A DNA stretch of 35,521 nt from a virus. Each line of letters begins with the position of its first letter. Within the stretch, counting starts at the first letter, position 1. A program made the position numbers and the translations under genes. The notes under the pieces were generated by a model that was given only the letters and a program-made list of their open reading frames with translations, was not told the origin of the DNA and ran no database searches. Shown one piece after another: positions 18,601 to 25,454 of this stretch. Location: positions 1-35,521 of the IMG/VR virus record IMGVR_UViG_3300048433_000995. One strand, given 5' to 3'.

Positions 18601-21600
18601 AATCAACCTTTAAGTGAGGTAAAAAAGCAAGAGGAGAAACTAATTGACGATTCGGATGCTCAGGTTGTAAAACTAATTACTCGTGATGCAAGAGGTACAG
18701 TTGAAGAGCAGTACATTATAAAGGATGATAGTATACTAGAAACAGCAGAGGATATTATTGAAGAAGAAGTAGCACCTGAACCTAAACAGGTTAGGTACGA
18801 AATGAACAAGACTGATAAAAGGATTTGGCGTAAAGATTTTGAGATTATAGATAACAGGGATGGAAAAACATTCGGTCCTCCAAAAGAAAATGGAAGATGG
18901 ATAGTTGAAAACAAGGTTACAGGTTTAATGATGAATGTGAGCACAAAAAAAGAGGCTCAATATACCATTGACAACGCACCCGGTGACCCGGAAATATTTG
19001 GTGAAGGACAGATAGTAGATGCTGACAGAATTATAACTCCTGAAACCGGAGTCGAGATTACTGAGGAAGTTAAACCTGAAGCAGAGGCTGCGGTAAAAGT
19101 TGAAGAGGAAGTTACTGAAGAAGTTAAACCTGAAGTAGTTGAAGATTCTAAGATAAAAGAAGCTAAAAGCAAGTTACCTCAAGCTAAAAAGAATATAAAG
19201 AAAAAAATTGGAGCAGCAGTTGATGTAGGACCTTTACTAGATAAATTATTTGCTGTTAATCCAAATATAGTACCTAAGTCAGTTTTTAATGAATACCTTG
19301 ATGTGTTAGATGTGTTCTCTAAAAAAGGTGAACTCAGCCCACCTGAAGTTCAAGAGGTAATAAAGAAGGCAGAAAATTTATTAAATGAAATAGGTGAACA
19401 GTCAATAAAAGAACCTAAAAAACAAAAAGGTAAAAAGAAAGAATCTAAAGAAGAAAAAAAACAATTAATAAACGATGCAAAAAAATCTGCATCTACAAAG
19501 AATCCTAAGTTCTCACTTGAAGAAGAAACTGCTCTCGCTAAAGAATTAAAGAAATTTGTAAAAAGCAAAGCAATAGATAAACTTTCTGTTAATGAGCTAA
19601 AAACACTTAATCAAGTTTTAAATAATTTAAACAATGGTTGGATTAATAATACAACTCAGGTATATACAAATAAATTAAAATCAATAGAAAATACAGTAAA
19701 AGCTAAAAGGGGTATGATTAAAGGTAAGCTAGGTAGGTTTACAGAACAATACTCTAAATTTAAAAGTTCTTTATCTCTTAGTGGAAAAGGAAATGTTCAA
19801 AAAGCATTGGAGTCTATACCTAAGTATTATATAGACCAAGCATTAAGCGTTGCTCATTCTACAGATTTATTTGATTCTATATTAAGAGGATTGGCTGAGG
19901 CTGAACAGTTATATACATTTCAATTAAGAGCATTAGACGAAAGGCTTAAGAAAATTGAAAACGAAGTTTTAGAATCTCTTAAAGACCCAAATAAAGCAAT
20001 AATTTCTTCAGCAAAGCAAATGGTTTATATTCTTAATTTAGAATATAAATCAAACCAAGGGAATGTTCAAGTTAATCCTGTTATAGATTTTATTAACGAA
20101 ACCATTAATAAAGAAGACATAGATGTTTCAGATAGGAAGATTCTTGAAGATATTAAACAAAAGTTTTTTGATGGAAATAATTTAAAAGAAAAAGAATTAT
20201 TCGATTCATTTAATAATGCAGAAAAAAATTCAATAAAAGAAGTTCAAAAAATAAATGAAGAATTATCAAGCCTAGCTTTATTTACAGCAGGGGTTATTAG
20301 AGGTGATAGAATATCCTTATTAAATAATTATGTACATCACGTTGTAATTGATGATAAGTTTGATGGCTCTAAAGTTATGAATGTTGAAAGTCAAGTTAAA
20401 AGTATGATGGACAGCAGAAAGCCTGATACAAAAGCAAAGTCATTAATTGAAAGAACAGGGGCAGTAACTGCTTTAAATTTTGATATATATAACTCAGTAT
20501 CTAGAGGAGCTAAATACACATATATAGATTATCACTTAACTAATCCAATATTAGTTGCTAGAGAAACCTTACAAAGAACAAAGCAGGAGCTAAAAGAAGA
20601 AGGAAATTACCTCGAAAATGAAAATATTTTTAAAGGCATAAACGGTTTATTAGAAAAAGATATAGAGATAACATTAGTTAATAATATTGCATCATCAAGT
20701 ATAGGAGAAAGAATTGCTTCCGAATTAGCTAAATTTGGTTATCAAAAAATATTAGTAAATACAGGAAGGCTTATTAGAGAACTTTCAAGTAATATGGCTT
20801 TTATAATACTTAGAGGTCAGTTATCATTTATAGAAGGCACTAAGTACATTAGTGTTATGCAATCTGATTTAGGACCTGAAGTTATGGAAGCTGTTAAGTC
20901 TCTGCAACTAAACAGAACTTATCAAACTGCTGATATGAACAGTAGATTTGTTGAGAAATACGAAAATGACCTTTCAGGAATAAGAGGCAAAAAAACTAGA
21001 GGTGCTATTATAAATAGAGCAGCTCAAATACATACAGCTAGTACTAAAAAATTAAAAAATAAATTTGATAAGGTTGCAGGTGCTGCATTATCAACACCTG
21101 ATAAGATTATGAACAGACCATTATGGTTTGGTTCATTTGCACTTGAATTTAAAAAACAATCAGGTGTTGAAGTTAACTTTGAAAAAATAGCAGCAAAGGA
21201 TAAAGATTATTTTGAAAAACACGAAGAGGCTATAGAAAAAGCAAAAAGAAAAGCAGATGACACTAGTATTGAGGCTGCTGCATCTGAAGGATTATTTACC
21301 GGCATATCTAAAGGTAAGGATTGGAAGACAGAAAAAGACGGATTTGATAGATTCTTAAAATTTGCATTTTCTAATTTTAATGGTTTTATGAATAGGTTTC
21401 TTGTATATGAATATACAGCTTTTGCAAAAGGTTGGGCTGCTGCAAGAGGAAATGGAACTTTAACTAAGAGGGAAGGTGTTTTTCTAATGGCAGCAGTATC
21501 TTCAAGAATGTATCTGTATTCACTAATAGCAAGTACAACAACAACAGGAGTAATTGGAATAATATTCCAAGCATTAGGGATATCTGAGGAAGAGGAAGAA

Positions 21601-22158
21601 GATGATGAGAAGCTATCAACTAAAGCTCTAAGAGCAGGTGCTCAAACTATTGTAAACTTAGGTCAAAGAAATTTCGGTAATGCCACAAGAGCTGTGATAA
21701 ATTGGGGAGTTGAATATGCTAATGAAAACTATCTTGATGTATTAAGAGATGGTGAATTCGACAAGTTTAAAAACTCTATAGTATATAAAGTACAGCCTTA
21801 TAAAGATAGTTGGGTAGTGCCTTTCGCAGGACCATATTCTCCTATAATAAAAACAGCTATTTTGGCTAAGGATATATACGATAGGGATGATTTAACAGAT
21901 AAAGGAGCAATAGAAAGAAGACAAAATGAATTGTTTAAAAGACTACCTCTTGAGGTTCTTGGTTCTATAGGATATCTTCCTGCATCTAATGAAATTATAA
22001 AAGAAGTTAATAGAGGCATTTACAAGGACTTAAATAAAGCATCAAAAGGTAAGTATGTAACACCAACAAAAATGTCTGACAAAATTTTAAAACAAATTTC
22101 ACCTGAACTTTACAATGAAATGAAAATACAAGAAAAGTCTTTAAATAAAGATAAATAA
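15613..22158 (+). CDS. Giant internal virion (ejected) polyvalent protein
   Basis: At 2181 residues this is the longest gene in the window. It starts with two copies of a short module, FKYFVSTGYNG (10-20) and FKYFASTGYKG (40-50). A second pair of repeats follows, SVFSNNLQEFEKQ to GEYDFKPKS (88-119) and SIFDYNLQESEKQ to GDYDFKPGE (186-217). Residues about 505-590 and 680-705 are Gly/Ala-rich and hydrophobic, possibly membrane-active. Residues about 930-1045 (LFKGMQPKIKDGKPFSAHKI, then a beta-rich stretch) faintly resemble an ADP-ribosyltransferase-like polyvalent domain. Residues 1720-2030 (FDRFLKFAFSNFNGFMNRFL and neighbours) resemble the C-terminal region of large phage polyvalent/internal proteins. 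No transglycosylase Glu motif was found. Ejection into the cell with the genome is inferred from size, order and composition. Confidence 0.65.
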   Translation: MNEEAILDGFKYFVSTGYNGTIEDYKQLINSNPEALSDTFKYFASTGYKGNENDFSILMGVKKKDVSEPVGTTEVTTESTTEDTSSDSVFSNNLQEFEKQREEEVAQRQAGEYDFKPKSQDVSEDKFGIYDTEPLKAPSLDESPEIVAEKINAYNQARSKKLEEIRQNAIEKGIIEPIEKEISSESIFDYNLQESEKQKQQEAARMKEGDYDFKPGEITDNLFGSNEEYNQQIKELYEKIPNLEQKIQEEVNEEQSLLSVKEDEEASIRMSEFELINEYDKLSDEIKQKIEPALKKENGEIVGVDYSLLSKDVINELIEETKKTTRIEGLEEVGGDLALLEKRKEQQDLIKNILENYAISEGIEYKQKAKKAGELQKEIKNEYNKILDLEIEGFFNLSDKLKVNLYDKTNEYNEIAKGLTDKSIILNAAQIAADNEELTTVESISYSAIESFGTNVVKLAPSLVATGAKLVSFIPGVDAERTEKIMMNFNKEASEFIKESIPTDYDDVKANFVGDVVGQIGFVAGGYALGGTPLAMSAAYSMSMSEMYEEAIANGLEHNDAMNLSIAYGGISAPLEMIPLKGVFGRLGGKSIRRKVLNEILEKGAKGFTKEFAENTVKLSLAPIIKETLKEAAEEGLQEGTQYLLSKGLAETYNALKDEDKAEFIKAQLGSKQFFKELVQNIVLGAVGGAIGGVSLNALGGNIFVGKNYKAMEEMFTDPKQMAKITNQLNAYRKNGTIKTDEELQLVKEQVGIVQSAAAEVMNATKGKEFSSVTKKKLFELTAERLSVQKEIDGVATPSLVADKKQRIADIDKNIEDIVSGKITDKDIIAEQVAEEKDTEEQAVDEFVVTEEEYKNFVDNGEVSEETISNIADIVQEGKEISDEKTLAIYTDKVSEINKILSDRKDAEEAAPEAKVELEQAKTPGEQITTTEEQTLFKGMQPKIKDGKPFSAHKIEKGEFAAADKKLASDYKGDKPLKKFTVPPGTTIDVVKVEDTNQPLSEVKKQEEKLIDDSDAQVVKLITRDARGTVEEQYIIKDDSILETAEDIIEEEVAPEPKQVRYEMNKTDKRIWRKDFEIIDNRDGKTFGPPKENGRWIVENKVTGLMMNVSTKKEAQYTIDNAPGDPEIFGEGQIVDADRIITPETGVEITEEVKPEAEAAVKVEEEVTEEVKPEVVEDSKIKEAKSKLPQAKKNIKKKIGAAVDVGPLLDKLFAVNPNIVPKSVFNEYLDVLDVFSKKGELSPPEVQEVIKKAENLLNEIGEQSIKEPKKQKGKKKESKEEKKQLINDAKKSASTKNPKFSLEEETALAKELKKFVKSKAIDKLSVNELKTLNQVLNNLNNGWINNTTQVYTNKLKSIENTVKAKRGMIKGKLGRFTEQYSKFKSSLSLSGKGNVQKALESIPKYYIDQALSVAHSTDLFDSILRGLAEAEQLYTFQLRALDERLKKIENEVLESLKDPNKAIISSAKQMVYILNLEYKSNQGNVQVNPVIDFINETINKEDIDVSDRKILEDIKQKFFDGNNLKEKELFDSFNNAEKNSIKEVQKINEELSSLALFTAGVIRGDRISLLNNYVHHVVIDDKFDGSKVMNVESQVKSMMDSRKPDTKAKSLIERTGAVTALNFDIYNSVSRGAKYTYIDYHLTNPILVARETLQRTKQELKEEGNYLENENIFKGINGLLEKDIEITLVNNIASSSIGERIASELAKFGYQKILVNTGRLIRELSSNMAFIILRGQLSFIEGTKYISVMQSDLGPEVMEAVKSLQLNRTYQTADMNSRFVEKYENDLSGIRGKKTRGAIINRAAQIHTASTKKLKNKFDKVAGAALSTPDKIMNRPLWFGSFALEFKKQSGVEVNFEKIAAKDKDYFEKHEEAIEKAKRKADDTSIEAAASEGLFTGISKGKDWKTEKDGFDRFLKFAFSNFNGFMNRFLVYEYTAFAKGWAAARGNGTLTKREGVFLMAAVSSRMYLYSLIASTTTTGVIGIIFQALGISEEEEEDDEKLSTKALRAGAQTIVNLGQRNFGNATRAVINWGVEYANENYLDVLRDGEFDKFKNSIVYKVQPYKDSWVVPFAGPYSPIIKTAILAKDIYDRDDLTDKGAIERRQNELFKRLPLEVLGSIGYLPASNEIIKEVNRGIYKDLNKASKGKYVTPTKMSDKILKQISPELYNEMKIQEKSLNKDK

Positions 22159-22159
22159 T

Positions 22160-22342
22160 ATGCCATTTAAAAGCGAAGCACAGAGACGATATATGCATAA
22201 GAACCTCCCTGAGATTGCAGCGAAGTGGGAGAAGGAGTACGACTCTAAGAATCTACCTGTAAGAGTTAAGCCAAAGAAGATGAAGAATAATTTTAAACCT
22301 AAAAAGGTTACAAGACTAACTTCAAGACGAACAAAACTATAG
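22160..22342 (+). CDS. Small basic conserved phage protein (MPFKSEAQRRYMH family)
   Basis: This 60-residue, strongly basic protein starts one base after the giant gene. The N-terminus MPFKSEAQRRYMHKNLPEIA and the following WEKEYD are typical of a small protein family found in many unrelated phages and prophages, always with an unknown function. The C-terminal half is a Lys/Arg-rich tail that may bind DNA or RNA. It is the last gene of the plus-strand virion module and meets the minus-strand module 51 bases further on. Confidence 0.72.
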   Translation: MPFKSEAQRRYMHKNLPEIAAKWEKEYDSKNLPVRVKPKKMKNNFKPKKVTRLTSRRTKL

Positions 22343-22357
22343 CTGTATTAATTAGTA

Positions 22358-22369
22358 TCGCTATAGCGA
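22358..22369. repeat. 12-base palindrome at the convergent gene junction
   Basis: TCGCTATAGCGA is a perfect palindrome in the 51-base space between the ends of the plus-strand and minus-strand modules. It has no T run on either side, so it is not a normal terminator. It could be a protein-binding site or chance. Confidence 0.35.
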
Positions 22370-22393
22370 ACTCTTCGTAGTTTGGTCCTTTGC

Positions 22394-22660
22394 TCATATG
22401 TTGTGGTCTAGTCTTATGAAGATTGGTGAACTCTCTCCTACATACGCATTATGTATGTTGAAGTAAAAATAATCTATAGCATCTTCATAATCCATATCTT
22501 GTGCAATTATATCTATACACTTATCTATATCGTAAGCTGCTACTAGATTGCCTCTGAAGTCACAATAACCCATTAGAGCTTCTCCAAATCCTGTTACAAT
22601 CATTGCTTCTGAATCTCTGAGCACTTCTAGTGTTCTTAATTTATCATCGTATGTTGCCAT
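22394..22660 (-). CDS. Conserved phage protein of unknown function, 88 residues
   Basis: This protein resembles a widely spread phage family recalled for the pattern YDIDKC-----DMDYEDAIDYF followed by N-----AYVGESSPIFI (here residues 43-80). It is acidic, with no signal peptide or metal motif. Its start directly abuts the stop of the upstream gene (TAAATG), and it is the last gene of the minus-strand module. The family is common in podoviruses and siphoviruses and has no assigned role. Confidence 0.7.
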   Translation of the reverse strand: MATYDDKLRTLEVLRDSEAMIVTGFGEALMGYCDFRGNLVAAYDIDKCIDIIAQDMDYEDAIDYFYFNIHNAYVGESSPIFIRLDHNI

Positions 22661-23050
22661 TTAAAATTTTAATTTTTTAATATTCCACTTAACGCCTATA
22701 TTATTTAAGGCATCTATTAATGTTGATTTTTTATCAATCCAATTTTTATTATAATAACAGCTTTCAACCATACACATATCTAGTGGTATGTCTGATAAGT
22801 CGTTTTTATATTTATGAACTACTTTTAAAACTATAGATTTATCTGTTCTCCAAGAATTACAAATCCTTTCTAACAAAAGTCTTTGACCTGTAGGTATATC
22901 GTTGTTCTCTCTCTTTACTTCTATAAGTATTAAAGCCTCATTGTCAAACTCTAGAACTGCATCTATATCTGATGGATGTATTTTACCATTTTGAACACCT
23001 GTGAAATCTATCGCTTGTTTTACTTGATTACTGTTTCTTATTAAACTCAT
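22661..23050 (-). CDS. Putative PD-(D/E)XK-fold protein
   Basis: A start at 23050 is chosen over an in-frame ATG at 23101. It gives a 4-base ATGA overlap with the phosphoesterase gene, the arrangement used repeatedly in this phage, and the extra 17 residues of the longer form lie wholly inside that gene. The 129-residue product contains GKIHPSDIDAVLEFDNEALI (22-41) followed by LIEVKR (42-47): an Asp, a hydrophobic strand and then E44-x-K46. This is the core of the PD-(D/E)XK nuclease fold, and Q56 could be the trailing Gln often seen. It may be a nuclease processing DNA ends with the coupled phosphoesterase, or a catalytically idle relative. Confidence 0.55.
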   Translation of the reverse strand: MSLIRNSNQVKQAIDFTGVQNGKIHPSDIDAVLEFDNEALILIEVKRENNDIPTGQRLLLERICNSWRTDKSIVLKVVHKYKNDLSDIPLDMCMVESCYYNKNWIDKKSTLIDALNNIGVKWNIKKLKF

Positions 23051-23763
23051 AACTCCATCATACAGTTTATTGCTGTGTGTCCACCGAATACTACACCACA
23101 CCCTATCGCTTGTTTCTTAAAGTTCTTAGCGTATGCTGCTGCGTATGACTTGCCATCAACACCACATCCTACCTGCATTCCGAATATCTTGAAGTTCTTA
23201 CCTACATTCCATTCGGTATATGCTTGCGTATGGATATGACCTTGTACGGTTGACATCATATCATTCTTAGATTTAGTTCGTGCTGTTCCTCCCTCTCCGT
23301 GAACGTATTGTACACCATCGTAGACTACTTGCTCAACCCAATTCCAATTAGTTCCAAGAACCTCGTTGTAATCTTTAATCCAACGTGAAGGAATCTGAGA
23401 ATCAAATGCCTTACGCATTATTATCCTGTCGTGGTTTCCAATACATACATCTGCTTTTGGAAACTCATCTCGCCACTTGGCAATCTCTTCAATAGCATAG
23501 TCAAGCTCATCGCCACCACCCATACCATCCGGGTCGGTCGTATGGAAGGATGAGTAGTGGTTGTCGATGATGTCACCAATAAATATTACTTGATTGCAAT
23601 TATACTTGGCATAGGTGTCCTTACAGAACTCAAAGTACCCGTCAAGGGTAAATGGTGCGTGAAGGTCACCTATAACAAGTATACGCTTTTCGTTTTTGGT
23701 TAAGTTTAGGTAGGCATCTTTCTTGTTGCCTTTTAGTCTTGGTCTAAAATCACTATAGCTCAT
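23047..23763 (-). CDS. Calcineurin-like metallophosphoesterase
   Basis: The 238-residue protein shows the full motif series of two-metal phosphoesterases in order: GDLH (32-35), GDIID (63-67), GNHD (109-112), an HGEGG segment (155-159) and GHIH (175-178). These supply the Asp, His and Asn metal ligands. Such phage enzymes act as phosphatases or as nucleases of the Mre11/SbcD type; the substrate here cannot be read from sequence. No capping domain of SbcD type is present. It overlaps the gene upstream by 11 bases and is coupled by ATGA to the PD-(D/E)XK-like gene downstream, so a joint role in nucleic-acid processing is plausible. Confidence 0.85.
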   Translation of the reverse strand: MSYSDFRPRLKGNKKDAYLNLTKNEKRILVIGDLHAPFTLDGYFEFCKDTYAKYNCNQVIFIGDIIDNHYSSFHTTDPDGMGGGDELDYAIEEIAKWRDEFPKADVCIGNHDRIIMRKAFDSQIPSRWIKDYNEVLGTNWNWVEQVVYDGVQYVHGEGGTARTKSKNDMMSTVQGHIHTQAYTEWNVGKNFKIFGMQVGCGVDGKSYAAAYAKNFKKQAIGCGVVFGGHTAINCMMEL

Positions 23764-23941
23764 CGGTAATTGATAATTGAATTTCTCTTAACTCCTCGAT
23801 TAACTCGACAAGCACATCACTCAATTCATCAAAATCTCTGTCGACTAGAAGTTCATAGACGTCATCTACATAGTCGTGAATAACTCCCATCTTGTAGTTG
23901 ATGTGAGCTAATCTCTCCTTTTCGTATGCAGACAATTTCAT
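23753..23941 (-). CDS. Small acidic helical protein, unknown
   Basis: This 62-residue protein is rich in Asp, Glu and Leu and is probably entirely helical (for example DDVYELLVDRDFDELSDVLV, residues 25-44, then a Leu/Glu helix). No motif is recognised. It lies 34 bases downstream of the preceding gene and overlaps the phosphoesterase start by 11 bases, so it is almost certainly expressed. Small acidic phage proteins of this kind often act as inhibitors or adaptors, but nothing in the sequence shows that here. Confidence 0.6.
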   Translation of the reverse strand: MKLSAYEKERLAHINYKMGVIHDYVDDVYELLVDRDFDELSDVLVELIEELREIQLSITDEL

Positions 23942-23975
23942 CCCTGTGGTTTCAAATCTAAATAATATTTTTTAA

Positions 23976-24212
23976 TTATCCTAATTTTATATTATCTATA
24001 ACTTCATTCCAATTATTTACCATAGCATCGTGCATTTCTTTTAGGCTATCGTGCTTATAAAATGCTTCGGCTGCTTCATTAGCTTGCTCTTCGCAAAACT
24101 TATTAACTCTAATGAAACTACTTTTTGTTTTAGGTGGCATTGGTGCATCAATCTCATCTAATAATGCAGGCAGCATTAGTGTCATTAAATATATTTTTAA
24201 TTCGGGTGTCAT
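23976..24212 (-). CDS. Small protein, unknown, coupled to DnaA-like gene
   Basis: This 78-residue helical protein has a hydrophobic N-terminal stretch (LKIYLMTLMLPALLDEI, residues 5-21), too interrupted by charge to be a clear membrane segment. A charged part follows (NKFCEEQANEAAEAFYKHDS, residues 37-56). The start overlaps the stop of the DnaA-domain-IV-like gene by ATGA, so the two are probably made together and could interact. I do not recognise the family. Confidence 0.6.
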   Translation of the reverse strand: MTPELKIYLMTLMLPALLDEIDAPMPPKTKSSFIRVNKFCEEQANEAAEAFYKHDSLKEMHDAMVNNWNEVIDNIKLG

Positions 24213-24631
24213 AATGCAAATTGTCTTTTTCTAAGTAATTGTATTTCTTGTTTCAAGGAAACATTTTCTCTTTCTAAATTAGATACACATCTCACAAGCT
24301 CGCTATATGTTGCGTGTTCTATATCATTCGTATTCATATTCTTAATTATAAGTTCTTTAATAATAGTATATGTGCGATATAATTCTTTATCATAGATAAC
24401 TAAATCATCAAAGGTTCTTACGCTATGTATAACCGTTGAGTGGTCTTTATATAGTGTCCTGCCAATAGGTGCGTACCCATATCCTAAGTCTCTGAGTATT
24501 TTGAAATAAACCATTCTACCAAAAACATATTCTTGTTTTCGGCAATCATCTGTTATGTCTATTTTAAATGTGTTGTTAATTAATTTTATTAATTTTCTTT
24601 TTAATTGTGGGTCTATAATTGTTTTTCTCAT
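24209..24631 (-). CDS. Stand-alone DnaA domain IV-like DNA-binding protein
   Basis: The 140-residue protein carries the helix-turn-helix signature of the DnaA C-terminal domain. Residues 36-49 (VFGRMVYFKILRDL) correspond to the helix that opens domain IV, and YAPIGRTLYKDHSTVIHSVR (53-72) corresponds to the basic loop plus the DHTTVLHA-type recognition motif that reads DnaA boxes. There is no AAA+ ATPase domain. Instead, the last 30 residues (ELVRCVSNLERENVSLKQEI, then LLRKRQF) look like a short coiled coil, possibly for dimerization. It is the first gene after a terminator, so it starts its own transcription unit, although I see no clear promoter. It could be an origin-binding initiator, a competitor of host DnaA or a transcription regulator. 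Confidence 0.78.
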   Translation of the reverse strand: MRKTIIDPQLKRKLIKLINNTFKIDITDDCRKQEYVFGRMVYFKILRDLGYGYAPIGRTLYKDHSTVIHSVRTFDDLVIYDKELYRTYTIIKELIIKNMNTNDIEHATYSELVRCVSNLERENVSLKQEIQLLRKRQFAL

Positions 24632-24717
24632 ATGTTTTGGTAATTTTTTTATTGTTATTTAATTTAATTGATTTAATTTCGCACTATTCTTTGAATGGAT
24701 AGATTTTTTTCATTATC

Positions 24718-24750
24718 AAAAGCCCTCAATTGACCAAGAGGGCTTTTTTT
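24718..24750. terminator. Hairpin terminator closing the helicase operon
   Basis: A perfect 10-base-pair stem, AAAAGCCCTC (24718-24727) with GAGGGCTTTT (24738-24747), a 10-base loop, seven T on the plus strand and four T on the minus strand. The zinc-ribbon stop codon lies within its 3' flank (24749-24751). Both neighbouring genes are on the minus strand, so its main job is probably to end the primase-to-zinc-ribbon transcript. The remainder of the non-coding stretch (24632-24717) is AT-rich and shows no clear promoter. Confidence 0.85.
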
Positions 24751-24910
24751 ATGCCTCACGTTTTGCCTTGCATTCTTTACACAAGACCTCTGTGCTGTGT
24801 GTAGAGTCTAACACAAGGTCTCCTGACCTCAAGCAATCTACACAAAAGTTTTGACCATACTCCCAAAACTGTTTGTTTAGGGGATGATGACTGTCTGTTG
24901 TATTATTCAT
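24749..24910 (-). CDS. Small zinc-ribbon protein, 53 residues
   Basis: Translation of this stretch gives a 53-residue protein with CVDC at 23-26 and CKEC at 44-47, a four-Cys zinc ribbon with a 17-residue spacer. It begins 15 bases after the VRR-NUC gene, and its stop codon lies inside the terminator hairpin region (24718-24750), so it closes the operon neatly. It otherwise fills a gap of about 290 bases. The ribbon could bind DNA or a protein partner in the helicase/nuclease operon; the function is unknown. Confidence that it is a gene rests on the Cys pattern, the operon spacing and the terminator placement. Confidence 0.7.
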   Translation of the reverse strand: MNNTTDSHHPLNKQFWEYGQNFCVDCLRSGDLVLDSTHSTEVLCKECKAKREA

Positions 24911-24925
24911 ATTATTATTATTTAA

Positions 24926-25168
24926 TTATTCACCTCTATACACTTCAGTTTTAAAACCGAATGTACTAAGTTCTTTTAATCTATATTCTTGTAGTTTTGA
25001 CAGCTTACCTGTCTTAGTTTTGATTTCGCTAAAGATGACAGCAGCATCAGGATGAATAGCTAAAACATCAGGGATTCCATTTTTGTTCGTCTTAATTAAC
25101 TTAAGAACGTAATAACCTTGCTCTTCTAACTCTTTTATCCTTTTGCTTTGTATCTGCTGTTCGGTCAT
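24926..25168 (-). CDS. VRR-NUC domain nuclease
   Basis: The 80-residue protein is essentially a bare VRR-NUC domain, a branch of the PD-(D/E)XK nucleases. The catalytic pattern is readable as GIPDVLAI (31-38, Asp34), SEIKTKTGKLSKLQ (47-60; Glu48, Lys50, Gln60) and a final hydrophobic strand. Family members cut branched or flapped DNA. In phages the domain is often stand-alone, as here, and acts as a structure-specific nuclease during replication or packaging. It overlaps the upstream basic-protein gene by ATGA and lies in the SNF2-helicase operon. Confidence 0.85.
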   Translation of the reverse strand: MTEQQIQSKRIKELEEQGYYVLKLIKTNKNGIPDVLAIHPDAAVIFSEIKTKTGKLSKLQEYRLKELSTFGFKTEVYRGE

Positions 25169-25452
25169 TTCTTTGTCGACTTACCGTTCTGACCGTTTCT
25201 AGCACGGTTACGGCTTCGTCTTTCTTTAACTAAGCGTCCACTCTTCGTGTGACTCATATCCATACCATCACCATTGCCATATGTCCCTGCCTTTTTGTTA
25301 GCAGCATTTAGCTTAGCACGATACTTCTTGCGTCTCTTAGTGGCATTATACTTCTTATCATATGCTCTTTTACGTTTGATTTGTTCATCAGACATATTTT
25401 TTTTATCATATGATGGATGCTTGCCGGCACGAGAGTTTCTTTTGCTTTTCAT
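25165..25452 (-). CDS. Highly basic conserved phage protein, unknown
   Basis: This 95-residue protein is dominated by Lys and Arg. The stretch KYRAKLNAANKKAGTYGNGD (43-62) followed by GMDMSHTKSGRLV is a recurring signature I recall from uncharacterized proteins of many podoviruses and siphoviruses. The first 45 residues look like a long basic helix. It starts two bases after the helicase stop and is coupled by ATGA to the VRR-NUC gene. DNA or RNA binding in replication is likely from charge and context but is not shown. Confidence 0.72.
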   Translation of the reverse strand: MKSKRNSRAGKHPSYDKKNMSDEQIKRKRAYDKKYNATKRRKKYRAKLNAANKKAGTYGNGDGMDMSHTKSGRLVKERRSRNRARNGQNGKSTKK

Positions 25453-25454
25453 TA

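Noticed and set aside
18391-18730. Firm assignment of an ADP-ribosyltransferase domain in the giant protein
   Set aside because: Only a vague pattern of Gly, Ser and beta strands is seen; the catalytic Glu cannot be placed. It is kept as a hypothesis only.
22358-22369. Palindrome considered as a bidirectional terminator between convergent modules
   Set aside because: The stem is only six base pairs with no loop and no T run on either strand.
23051-23101. Longer start for the PD-(D/E)XK-like gene
   Set aside because: The extra 17 residues are the phosphoesterase gene read in another frame. The internal ATG at 23050 gives the ATGA junction used throughout.
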